53,127 bases of DNA. Source: Bacteroidia bacterium (GTDB lineage Bacteria; Bacteroidota; Bacteroidia; Bacteroidales; Paludibacteraceae). The stretch lies in the NCBI GenBank assembly GCA_009929375.1, contig SAAO01000003.1, positions 1 to 53,127 on the forward strand. The letters run 5' to 3'. The notes beneath the pieces are model-generated. The model had not been told where the DNA came from. It did not search any database and saw nothing but the letters and a program-made list of their open reading frames with translations. Positions within the stretch are counted from its first letter, which is position 1. The number at the start of each line of letters is the position of its first letter. A program made the position numbers and the translations under genes. Shown piece after piece: positions 24,675-32,396 of this stretch.

Positions 24675-25814
24675 TTAATCATTCAGCAACATTGGCATCA
24701 GCAACATCAGAATCTCTTCGTTGGCTTCGTTTTCGAATGGAAGAATAAGTCCGGCACGCGACGGGTCAGTAAGTTCGAGCACCACTTCCGAAGCACTGAT
24801 GTTGTTCAGAATTTCAATCAGAAAAGCCGATTTAAAGCCAATTTTGATTGGATCGCCTTCGAACTGACAAGAGATTGTTTCTTCAGCCGAAATCGAAAAA
24901 TCGATGTCCTGAGCTGAAATATGGATTTGATTGTCTGAGAAAGCAAGTTTCACCAGATTGCTGGCCTGATTTGAGAATACCGACACACGTTTAAGCGCGT
25001 TAAGCCACGATACGCGATCGATAATTATTTTGTAAAGATTCGATTTGGGAATTACACCGTTGTAATTTGGGAAACGACCCTCTACCTGACGGCAAATCAT
25101 GGTATAGTTCGACAAACGGAAGTATGCGTTTTTCGAATCGAATTTAATTTCAACCTCACCGCTTTCTTTCGGAAGAATATTTTTAAGCATTGTGGCTGGT
25201 TTTTTAGGTAAAATAAAGTTCACCTTTTCTTCTTCCTCGCCAAGGGTAATGCTTGTATGTTGCGTTTTGTAACGAACTAATTTATGCGCATCGGTTGCCA
25301 CCATGGTGATATTGTCGCGATAGATATCGAAAAACACACCATTCATTACGGGGCGAAGTTCGTCGTCGGCAGTACAGAAAAGCGTTTTCACAATACCATT
25401 GGCCAAAAAATCCACATCCATTGTGAGGACGCGTGCATCTTCCTGCAATTCGGGCAAACGTGGATACTCATCGCCATTCTGACCGATAAAATTATACGAT
25501 CCATTCGCCGAAGTAATGACCATTGCCAAATTGCTATCGTTGATAGAAAACGACAGGGGCTGATCAGAAAACTCGCGGAGCGTATCGAGCAGCAATCGCG
25601 AAGCTACAGCCACTTTACCACTTCCTTCTGCATTATCCACCTCGAGCGATGTGATAAGTGTAGTTTCGATGTCGGAAGCCGTCATTGTCAACGTTTTTCC
25701 TTCGAGATTCAACAAGAAATTATCCAGAATTGGGAGCGAATTTTTGCTGTTTATTACACGGCTAATAGCTTGCAAATGGCTGAGTAAAACTGTACTTGAT
25801 ACAACGAATTTCAT
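24675..25814 (-). CDS. dnaN: DNA polymerase III beta subunit (sliding clamp)
   Basis: DnaN is the ring-shaped clamp that tethers polymerase to DNA. The three-domain pattern is clear across 379 residues, with LPILDNFLLNLEGKTLTMTASD near the N-terminus and the ending FENEANEEILMLLMPMLLND. Family members usually end in MPMRL, so the C-terminus is slightly different. dnaN is not next to dnaA or recF here. Its loader subunit gene holB lies 18 kb away. It has its own promoter. Confidence 0.97.
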   Translation of the reverse strand: MKFVVSSTVLLSHLQAISRVINSKNSLPILDNFLLNLEGKTLTMTASDIETTLITSLEVDNAEGSGKVAVASRLLLDTLREFSDQPLSFSINDSNLAMVITSANGSYNFIGQNGDEYPRLPELQEDARVLTMDVDFLANGIVKTLFCTADDELRPVMNGVFFDIYRDNITMVATDAHKLVRYKTQHTSITLGEEEEKVNFILPKKPATMLKNILPKESGEVEIKFDSKNAYFRLSNYTMICRQVEGRFPNYNGVIPKSNLYKIIIDRVSWLNALKRVSVFSNQASNLVKLAFSDNQIHISAQDIDFSISAEETISCQFEGDPIKIGFKSAFLIEILNNISASEVVLELTDPSRAGLILPFENEANEEILMLLMPMLLND

Positions 25815-25857
25815 ATGTATGATTTTTATGTTGTTTGGGTCATTATTATTTGAAGAA

Positions 25858-25865
25858 CAAATGTA
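25858..25865 (-). promoter_or_regulatory. Candidate -7 box of dnaN
   Basis: The minus strand reads TACATTTG (TAnnTTTG), 44 bases upstream of the ATG. Confidence 0.55.
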
Positions 25866-25939
25866 GTGATTTTTTTAAATAACAGAAAATTATAGCTGTA
25901 TTTTTTAAGTATCAGGCACCGCCTGTTTACACAAAAAAA

Positions 25940-25998
25940 CAATCCGGTTTAGACATACTGAAAATTTGGTTTCTTTTAATGTATGCAGAACCGGATTG
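25940..25998 (-). terminator. Terminator of the serpin operon
   Basis: The 10-bp stem CAATCCGGTT (25940-25949) pairs with AACCGGATTG (25989-25998), with an inner CATAC/GTATG pair. On the minus strand a run of seven T follows (25933-25939). Confidence 0.8.
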
Positions 25999-26026
25999 TG
26001 GCGTTCAAAATTCTTCGAAGGAAAGG

Positions 26027-26557
26027 TCAATCAGGAAGTTGCTTTTTTCTGATGTATTTCTGACTCGTGAGCACCGGTGCATCTGCAGGATAACTCACAT
26101 AGCTTAATTTTAGCGTATCCTTATCAATCTGGTAGGTACAGGATTCAAAAATCACCTTATCCTGATCTACACTCACAGGAGGTTGATTAAGAGCCACATC
26201 CCATTGAACTGATTTTTTCGACACAAAATAAATATTACGGGCACTTTGTACATAATTTCCATGTTCCTCAGTGTAAAATGACAGATCACCTGCTTCCTGT
26301 TTTTCGTAATACCCAAGTCCCGAAACCACATACAAAAACGTGCCGTCAGGTCTGAATAGTAGTTTTTTCACATTTCGCCCCACTGGTTTCATCGCTGTTG
26401 TATCAGTCCATAAACCATAAATATCATTGTCTGGAAATTCTGGTTCTGCATCCATATAGGCACTGCACGCACTTAATACCAACGAAACAATCAGTACAGA
26501 GACGATTCCCGCACCTTTCAAAAAACGACTTTTAAACAGTTTTACTTTATTACTCAT
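26027..26557 (-). CDS. Lipoprotein of unknown function, lipocalin-like
   Basis: Start at the fourth codon of the open frame (MSNKV) gives 176 residues and an 8-base overlap with the upstream LVIVD gene. The signal peptide has a hydrophobic core (GIVSVLIVSLVL) and lipobox LSAC. The mature part is polar and strand-rich (YGLWTDTTAMKPVGRNVKKLLFRPDGTFLYV), with the look of a small lipocalin-like lipoprotein of Bacteroidetes, but no family can be named with confidence. It is the last gene of the sigma-serpin operon. Confidence 0.65.
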   Translation of the reverse strand: MSNKVKLFKSRFLKGAGIVSVLIVSLVLSACSAYMDAEPEFPDNDIYGLWTDTTAMKPVGRNVKKLLFRPDGTFLYVVSGLGYYEKQEAGDLSFYTEEHGNYVQSARNIYFVSKKSVQWDVALNQPPVSVDQDKVIFESCTYQIDKDTLKLSYVSYPADAPVLTSQKYIRKKQLPD

Positions 26558-27833
26558 CCTTTGCAAATTTAATTACGCTAAGCGCCTTAATGTCATCCAC
26601 ATTGCTGTAGTCGTACTGATAAAGTCCATCTTCAGCAATCATCATCAATACATTACCCCAGGCAATAAGGTCGTATCCTTCCATGCCTTTTATGTGTTTT
26701 ATACTATTCAGATATGACTTTTCGGGCGTGGTAATGTTGAAAATCTTCAACCCATCGTCGCACAGGAATAGCATTTCCTCGTCGATTCCCAGTCCCTTAG
26801 GTTTTGTCATATTGAAAGTGACCAGCTTTTTAGGTTCCAGCACATTGGACACATCCACAATGAAAAGCTCATTAGCTTCTTGTCCGCACATATTCCCCGA
26901 ATGCACAGTCACATAAGCCAGATCGTTGTGAACCACTACGGGATCGCAACCAAAAATATGTGTAACCGACGACATATATTCAGGTTTCAGCGGATCGGCC
27001 ACCGAATAAATAAGCATGCCTGTAGGTGTGCCCATAAACATATTATCCTTGTAACTGAAAAGAGTTTCAACATCCCAGCCGATAGGAATATTGTCCACAG
27101 CTTTTACAGGCTCATCGCCACTCAGATCGAAAATTGACATGTAATTGCGAATCACTGTGTAAAGCTTATTGTCGTAAAGCGCAAAACGCGACATTGAGCC
27201 ATTGACACCATTTTTCGAACCTCCTCCATTTGCAGATGTGGCTAAGTCATAATATACTTCGCCCCTCCATGGCCAGAACCAGCCTCCGGTATATTGATCA
27301 AACTCCTCAGTCCGTTCAGTAACTTTCCAGCCTACAATTATGCCCGACTGGCGTTTTTCGCCATAGCACATATTGTAATCGATGCCATAGGTGTTATCGA
27401 CAGGAGGTAATGCATCCGGAAAAATCGAGTCAATACGTCCGGCAAACTGAGGCGATTGCGGATTTGTAATGTCGAACCACACAAGGTCGATATACGAATC
27501 GGCATAAAGCAAATTGTCGCGAATAGCCATATCAGCATTTCCGGTCAGCTCTATAAACCCCACATTTAAAGGAGCCGAGGGATTTCTGTTATCAATAATA
27601 TGAATACCTTCATCGGGCTCAGAGATAAAAAGATAACCTTCGTAGAAAGTGATTTTTCCCTGTTTTTTTATTTCGCGGGCCTCGTTTGTAACCTTCACCT
27701 TTGCTCTGAATTCATCTGCATTCATAAACACAGGTTCATTAATCTGATAGGTAACGGTTTCCGTAAAATTATTTTCACAAGCACTCAATAAGTAAATGAG
27801 CATTAACGGAAAAAGATATATAATACGTTTCAT
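26550..27833 (-). CDS. LVIVD-repeat lipoprotein
   Basis: The ATG at 27831-27833 (codon 18 of the frame) is chosen because it directly begins a lipoprotein signal, MKRIIYLFPLMLIYLLSAC. The 427-residue product has LVIVD-type repeats, recognisable as GIHIIDNRNPSAPLNVGFI, LVWFDITNPQSPQFAG, MLIYSVADPLKPEYMSSV and ELFIVDVSNVLEPKKL, forming a beta-propeller. Such proteins are surface or periplasmic and probably bind ligands; the exact role is unknown. It starts 16 bases after the serpin stop and is clearly co-transcribed. Confidence 0.85.
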   Translation of the reverse strand: MKRIIYLFPLMLIYLLSACENNFTETVTYQINEPVFMNADEFRAKVKVTNEAREIKKQGKITFYEGYLFISEPDEGIHIIDNRNPSAPLNVGFIELTGNADMAIRDNLLYADSYIDLVWFDITNPQSPQFAGRIDSIFPDALPPVDNTYGIDYNMCYGEKRQSGIIVGWKVTERTEEFDQYTGGWFWPWRGEVYYDLATSANGGGSKNGVNGSMSRFALYDNKLYTVIRNYMSIFDLSGDEPVKAVDNIPIGWDVETLFSYKDNMFMGTPTGMLIYSVADPLKPEYMSSVTHIFGCDPVVVHNDLAYVTVHSGNMCGQEANELFIVDVSNVLEPKKLVTFNMTKPKGLGIDEEMLFLCDDGLKIFNITTPEKSYLNSIKHIKGMEGYDLIAWGNVLMMIAEDGLYQYDYSNVDDIKALSVIKFAKDE

Positions 27834-27849
27834 AATTGTACTTTTTAAT

Positions 27850-29073
27850 TTAATATTTAGCAGGATTTCCAATTTTTCCTGCAAAAAGAATCACACCTGT
27901 ACTTTTCTCACTGATAATGAACACAAAAGGACGGTTAACATTAAAGAGTTTATATTCAGGAATAGAAGTATACTCAAACTGAACAGCGGTCACAGCTGCA
28001 GCTTCGGTACCTTCCTCATCGACTGTTACATATGTTTTATGAATAACGTCCGAAATCATGACCGGCGTATCACTAATACCACTAAAGTTGGCCATTGGGG
28101 TAAACGCCACAGGCATTCCCATATCTTCCAGCGTTTCTTTCAGCTTAAATTTGTTCTCCACTTTTAATCTGGGCATAAAAACCTGTACTTCGCGACCCGT
28201 CATACCGGTTTGGATATTCTGCCATTTTGTAGCATCGAATCCGACAAGCAAACTATCGGTACTTTTACCTTCAACCGGAAGCATGACAGTCATACTGAAA
28301 GCTTTGCCTCCGTAGGGCATTGACAGATATTGCGCTGTTTCATCTTCGTAATACATAAAAGTATCTTTCAGCGACATCATGTTTACACTCACATTTTGAT
28401 TGTTCTGGTTACGAAATTCAGCCTCACGGGTATCTTTCTTATCAAATTTCTGCGACCACAAACCTTTAAAGTACACAGCATTTGTCAGATACATTGCTGC
28501 TTCAGCAGGAATTTCATCGAGAATCGTGGGTATAAGCTTGTTGGTTTTTCGCGAACACCAGCTATTAATGGTATCGAGTGCTGCCGGACTTTGAAAGTCG
28601 AGCATTTTAATGTATGCATCAAAATTTTCGGCATTCACATCCAGAAAACTCTGCTTCACATTAAAAAGTTTATCGTACCAAACTGCATTCGCTATGCTTA
28701 GCTTCACCTTCGGATCCACACCGGGCAGATTCGACTGCATAATTTTGTAGTATTCGTTGATTTCAGCATAAGTCATATCACGAAGCTGAAGCACAGAGGC
28801 AATCTGGGTTTCAGTTTCATTTTCGGCACCGTTCAAAGCCATTCCAAGTGCAATACTCACGCTCATGGGCGAGAGAAACACATTTTCATCATCATTATTT
28901 TCAATAGTTTTGCGCAGCAGTTCGAAGGCAAAATCATTGTCCTGCACCACGCGTTTCTGTAAAGGAGCACGAAGCACAATTTCTTTAGGTTTTACATTTT
29001 CTTCCTCATCCTGAAGCATTTCACAGGATGGCAGAAAAGACAGCAAAAGCAAAAACATCATTAGTTTTTTCAT
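27850..29073 (-). CDS. Serpin-family protease inhibitor, lipoprotein
   Basis: This is a serine protease inhibitor of the serpin superfamily with a full-length fold of about 370 residues after a lipobox (LPSC, Cys17) and an acidic linker (EMLQDEEEN) that may mark surface export. The hinge of the reactive loop is inhibitory in type: GTEAAAVTA at 355-363 with small residues. Aligned with alpha-1-antitrypsin, the scissile bond is Thr369-Ser370 with Tyr at P2, followed by IPEYKLFNVNRPFVFII. Targets could be elastase-like or cysteine proteases. It is third in an ECF sigma operon, 17 bases after the anti-sigma gene. Confidence 0.93.
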   Translation of the reverse strand: MKKLMMFLLLLSFLPSCEMLQDEEENVKPKEIVLRAPLQKRVVQDNDFAFELLRKTIENNDDENVFLSPMSVSIALGMALNGAENETETQIASVLQLRDMTYAEINEYYKIMQSNLPGVDPKVKLSIANAVWYDKLFNVKQSFLDVNAENFDAYIKMLDFQSPAALDTINSWCSRKTNKLIPTILDEIPAEAAMYLTNAVYFKGLWSQKFDKKDTREAEFRNQNNQNVSVNMMSLKDTFMYYEDETAQYLSMPYGGKAFSMTVMLPVEGKSTDSLLVGFDATKWQNIQTGMTGREVQVFMPRLKVENKFKLKETLEDMGMPVAFTPMANFSGISDTPVMISDVIHKTYVTVDEEGTEAAAVTAVQFEYTSIPEYKLFNVNRPFVFIISEKSTGVILFAGKIGNPAKY

Positions 29074-29090
29074 AGGATTACTTTTTATGT

Positions 29091-30401
29091 TTAAAATGCA
29101 AATCTTACTCCGGCCTCTACACCTGGGGCAAACTGTCGGTCGGATCGTATGCTGAGTGGTTGATCGTTGTCGAAATAGTAAGAAAATCCAGGTTCGAAAT
29201 AAAAATCGAATGTACCGGCAAAATTATAAGCCACACCCAAAGCAGCATTTACCGACCATTGGAATCCATCAATATTGGTGGATGCTGTGGTTCTGATAGT
29301 CTGATTACCCATATATTGTTCCTGAACAAAAATTGAACGCAAGCCTTTCTCGACCATTGCACCGCCCGAAGCATATACCGACCACTGACGACTGGTCCAA
29401 ACATTGACTTTGGCATTAAGTGGAATGCCCAGATAGTGCAGATTGAGAGTTGCGGCATAATTCGGCGACTCGAGATCGGTCAGTAAATATGTGTAAACCA
29501 ATCCGCTTTCGAGCGAAACACGATCGTTCAGCTTCTTACCCGCACGCAAACCAAAACTAATCGGCGCATGAAATTTCCGCGACGAAAAATCGGCCGGTGC
29601 AAGAATGGTCGCTGCTGTTTTAATGCCGGGCGCACGAAGCAAACCGGTATAAAGATCGGAGTTTGAAGCGTTCAAAAACTGCGGACTGCCCGACGAACTG
29701 CGTCCCGAGCCCAACGATGCCAGCACCACCCATTCGTTAGTATTCTTTGTTTTCAGAGGATCTTCCCAGCCGGGTTCGTTCTGAATGGTTTCAAAAGCAT
29801 TTTTATTTTCTTCTTTATTTGTATCCCTTTTTTCTTCATTATTTTCAGCCAAAAGCGTTTTCGGCGCATCCTCCTCAATATTCTTTTGCTGAATATCATC
29901 AGCAATATTTATCTCTTTATCAGAAATTTTTAATTTATCTGCCAATTCATCTTTTGTATTTACATGAACATCATCAGTATGCTGATGTATGTTTTTTGTA
30001 TTTCTTTCTGATTGATTTGAACGAACTGAATTTTGTATCTCATTTTGTGCCGATTGCTTTTCCGCAACCTTATTTTCCGTTGTATTTTCAAATGTAATTT
30101 CAGCTGCCTGCTTTCCCGACACGATTTTTTCTGCAGTTCTTTCAATGGTTTTATTATCAGCTAACTGTTTTGGAAGTTCATTGTCTGAAAATCTGAAAAT
30201 CAGAAACGAAAGCACAAGCACAGCCGCAGCCGACATCCACCAGAGCGGAATTATTCGCCTGCGTTTGCGGACAGCTATGCCTTTCTGAATGGCATCCCAT
30301 ACACCATCGTCCACAGGCAAAGTGTGGTTTTCGAGCTTCTGCCTGTACAGTTCGCTGAAAGCATCGTGCGTATTATTATCTGTATTCTTTTGCATATTCA
30401 T
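29091..30401 (-). CDS. Anti-sigma-like membrane protein fused to an outer-membrane-type barrel domain
   Basis: Start at the sixteenth codon of the frame (MNMQKNT) gives 436 residues and a 26-base overlap with the sigma gene; the first ATG at 30446 would overlap it by 71 bases. A cytoplasmic N-terminus (about 1-50) is followed by one membrane segment (PLWWMSAAAVLVLSFLIF), a long Asn/Glu/Lys-rich linker (about 80-220) and a C-terminal barrel-like domain ending GVEAGVRFAF. This single-spanner-plus-barrel layout is seen in Bacteroidetes sigma-linked proteins and suggests sensing across the envelope. The function is inferred. Confidence 0.75.
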   Translation of the reverse strand: MNMQKNTDNNTHDAFSELYRQKLENHTLPVDDGVWDAIQKGIAVRKRRRIIPLWWMSAAAVLVLSFLIFRFSDNELPKQLADNKTIERTAEKIVSGKQAAEITFENTTENKVAEKQSAQNEIQNSVRSNQSERNTKNIHQHTDDVHVNTKDELADKLKISDKEINIADDIQQKNIEEDAPKTLLAENNEEKRDTNKEENKNAFETIQNEPGWEDPLKTKNTNEWVVLASLGSGRSSSGSPQFLNASNSDLYTGLLRAPGIKTAATILAPADFSSRKFHAPISFGLRAGKKLNDRVSLESGLVYTYLLTDLESPNYAATLNLHYLGIPLNAKVNVWTSRQWSVYASGGAMVEKGLRSIFVQEQYMGNQTIRTTASTNIDGFQWSVNAALGVAYNFAGTFDFYFEPGFSYYFDNDQPLSIRSDRQFAPGVEAGVRFAF

Positions 30402-30951
30402 TTCCGTGTAGTGATAAAACTGATTTCTGAAGAATTTTTCGGGCACGCATAAATTGCGAACGCGATGTTCCTTCGCTTATTCCGAGCATTTCGGCAATTT
30501 CGGCATGAGAGTAACCTTCGATAGCATACAGGTTGAAAACGGTGCGATAACCATCAGAAAGTTGAGAAACACAAGCCATCAGGTCGTCGGCAGAGATTTT
30601 TTCGAGCACCGAAATCTCATCATTTTCAATATGATAACCCACATCGTCGATATCGGCACTTTGTTTCAACGCATCATTCTGTCTGAGGTATTCAAGGGCG
30701 GTAGTGACAAAAATGCGGCGAACCCAACCTCCGAAAGCTCCTGTACCCGAATAGCTTTCGATTTTTGTAAACAACTTAATAAATCCTTCCTGAAGCAGGT
30801 CACGGGCGGTTTCACGATCGGTGACATAACGGACACAAACCGACATCATGGCAGGGGCAAAGCGGTCGTAAATGGCGCGCTGCGCCCACGACTTTCCTTC
30901 GATGCATCCGGCAATCAGTTCTTGTTCGTCAGTAATCCTTTTATCGCCCAT
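30376..30951 (-). CDS. ECF RNA polymerase sigma-70 factor
   Basis: This 191-residue group IV sigma factor shows region 2 as TDRETARDLLQEGFIKLFTK and FGGWVRRIFVTTALEYLR. Region 4 is YRTVFNLYAIEGYSHAEIAE followed by MLGISEGTSRSQFMRARKIL. It heads a five-gene unit: sigma, anti-sigma/barrel, serpin, LVIVD lipoprotein and lipoprotein, with gaps or overlaps of under 30 bases. It very likely governs its own operon in response to an envelope signal. Confidence 0.93.
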   Translation of the reverse strand: MGDKRITDEQELIAGCIEGKSWAQRAIYDRFAPAMMSVCVRYVTDRETARDLLQEGFIKLFTKIESYSGTGAFGGWVRRIFVTTALEYLRQNDALKQSADIDDVGYHIENDEISVLEKISADDLMACVSQLSDGYRTVFNLYAIEGYSHAEIAEMLGISEGTSRSQFMRARKILQKSVLSLHGNEYAKEYR

Positions 30952-31048
30952 TCTCTCTGTTGATGAAAGTTTATTTCGAAACGTTGCAAAGCATTGGTTT
31001 TGTTTGACAGAAATAATTCAAAATCATCTGTTTTAATGATTTCTGATG

Positions 31049-31056
31049 CAAATATA
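31049..31056 (-). promoter_or_regulatory. Candidate -7 box of the serpin/sigma operon
   Basis: The minus strand reads TATATTTG (TAnnTTTG), with a leader of about 95 bases. It looks like a housekeeping promoter; a second, sigma-specific promoter could not be identified. Confidence 0.5.
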
Positions 31057-31141
31057 GTGCTTCGTTTTTTTACAAAAAAATAAACGGATAATTTCAGCAA
31101 TTACCCGTTCAAAATGTGATTTATGTGAATACCAATACAAA

Positions 31142-31624
31142 CTACATCACCTTGGCCTTACCCGACCAGTTAAGTATCCTGAGTTTTACAACAGCTGTTC
31201 GCTGAAACGAACCTTTGGCATATTTCAGTCCTGTTTCTTCGAGTCCTGGTGAATATTTTGAAACAAGAAGTTTCAGAGCATACATTCTTTCTTCATCATC
31301 AGCCACAAGCATGGCTTCGGCTTCGATGACAATGCTACTATAGACGGTTGTAAATTTTTCGGGAATAACATTTGTGCGTCCCACAACCGAAAACGACACA
31401 TTCGAATGTTTTGCAATGCACTTCAGTTTTTTTCCCTCGGGAGCACAATGCAAATAAATACTTTCAATCCCATCCCACACATAACTTATGGGAATTCCGT
31501 AAGGATTTCCGGCTTCGTCCACAAGCGAGAGAAAACCATATTCACCTTCACGCAACAACGAAACTGCATCCGATTCGGACAACAGACGATCCTGACGACG
31601 AACTCCGGTTTGATTATAATTCAT
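31142..31624 (-). CDS. Pyridoxamine 5'-phosphate oxidase-like flavoprotein (Nim-related)
   Basis: This 160-residue protein has a split-barrel flavin-binding fold, related to the Nim nitroimidazole reductases and other FMN- or heme-binding members. Visible blocks are the N-terminal RRQDRLLSESDAVSLLREGEYGFLSLVDEAGNPYGIPISY, read in parts, and the pocket segment IYLHCAPEGKKLKCI. It begins 14 bases after the stop of the methionine sulfoxide reductase gene, so the two form a small redox unit. Whether it reduces nitroimidazoles cannot be told from sequence alone. Confidence 0.85.
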   Translation of the reverse strand: MNYNQTGVRRQDRLLSESDAVSLLREGEYGFLSLVDEAGNPYGIPISYVWDGIESIYLHCAPEGKKLKCIAKHSNVSFSVVGRTNVIPEKFTTVYSSIVIEAEAMLVADDEERMYALKLLVSKYSPGLEETGLKYAKGSFQRTAVVKLRILNWSGKAKVM

Positions 31625-31638
31625 CTTTTTTAAAATTA

Positions 31639-32124
31639 TCAGAATTTTTCAGCAACCATTGCTGCAAGTTTTTCAAGATAGAGCACGTCTGTTTCGTCCA
31701 GCACATCGTAACGTTCACTATCCACATCGAGTACAGCCAGTACTTTTCCGTTTTTATCGATTACCGGAATCACAATTTCCGACACAGAAGCACTGCTACA
31801 GGCAATATGACCCGGAAATTTTTCCACATCGGGTACGAGTTGACTTTTAGCTTCCTTCCACGCAGTACCACACACACCACGACCAAAACGAATGCGGGTA
31901 CAAGCTACCGGACCCTGAAACGGCCCAAGCACAAGCTCTTCAGCTTCCACCAGGTAAAATCCGACCCACCACCAGTTAAAAACTTCGTGTAAAGCCGCAC
32001 AGGTATTTGCCAGATTAGCCGTAAGGTTCGTTTCGTATGAAATAAGTGACTTTATTTGTGGCAAAAGAGCTTCATATTTTTCTGATTTTGAAGCATTGGT
32101 ATCGATATTGATATTTTCCGACAT
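31639..32124 (-). CDS. msrC: Free methionine (R)-sulfoxide reductase
   Basis: This GAF-domain enzyme reduces free methionine-R-sulfoxide. All three functional cysteines of the family are present: Cys75 in PVACTRI, Cys85 in GVCGTAW and Cys109 in HIACSSAS. The N-terminal segment WWWVGFYLVEAEELVLGPFQG (residues 51-71, read in parts) is characteristic. The length of 161 residues is normal. It is first in a two-gene redox unit with the Nim-like flavoprotein. The family is named fRMsr or msrC. Confidence 0.93.
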   Translation of the reverse strand: MSENINIDTNASKSEKYEALLPQIKSLISYETNLTANLANTCAALHEVFNWWWVGFYLVEAEELVLGPFQGPVACTRIRFGRGVCGTAWKEAKSQLVPDVEKFPGHIACSSASVSEIVIPVIDKNGKVLAVLDVDSERYDVLDETDVLYLEKLAAMVAEKF

Positions 32125-32152
32125 TTGTTTTCTATTTTCATTTATTAAATTG

Positions 32153-32160
32153 CAAAAATA
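32153..32160 (-). promoter_or_regulatory. Candidate -7 box of the fRMsr-Nim unit
   Basis: The minus strand reads TATTTTTG (TAnnTTTG), 29 bases upstream of the ATG. Confidence 0.55.
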
Positions 32161-32308
32161 GTGATTTTTATCGTTTTATATAAACCGGAAGTAATTGCCA
32201 CAACACATTAACACAACAGTTTCTTAATATATAAATGCCTGTTAATGAAATTTTAAGAACTTCGTCAAAAGTCTCTCAAACAAAAATTATCGAAAAACAA
32301 TAAATATA

Positions 32309-32340
32309 TTTTGTTATTTGAAATATTATCTGTTACTTTG
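32309..32340 (+). promoter_or_regulatory. Candidate promoter of the M16 peptidase
   Basis: TTACTTTG at 32333-32340 is one mismatch from TAnnTTTG. TTTTG at 32309-32313 stands 19 bases upstream as a -33 element. The ATG follows 57 bases downstream. Confidence 0.45.
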
Positions 32341-32396
32341 CGGAGTAAAAATGTATTTTTTATCAAATTATTACAATATTATTTCACTAAAACAGA

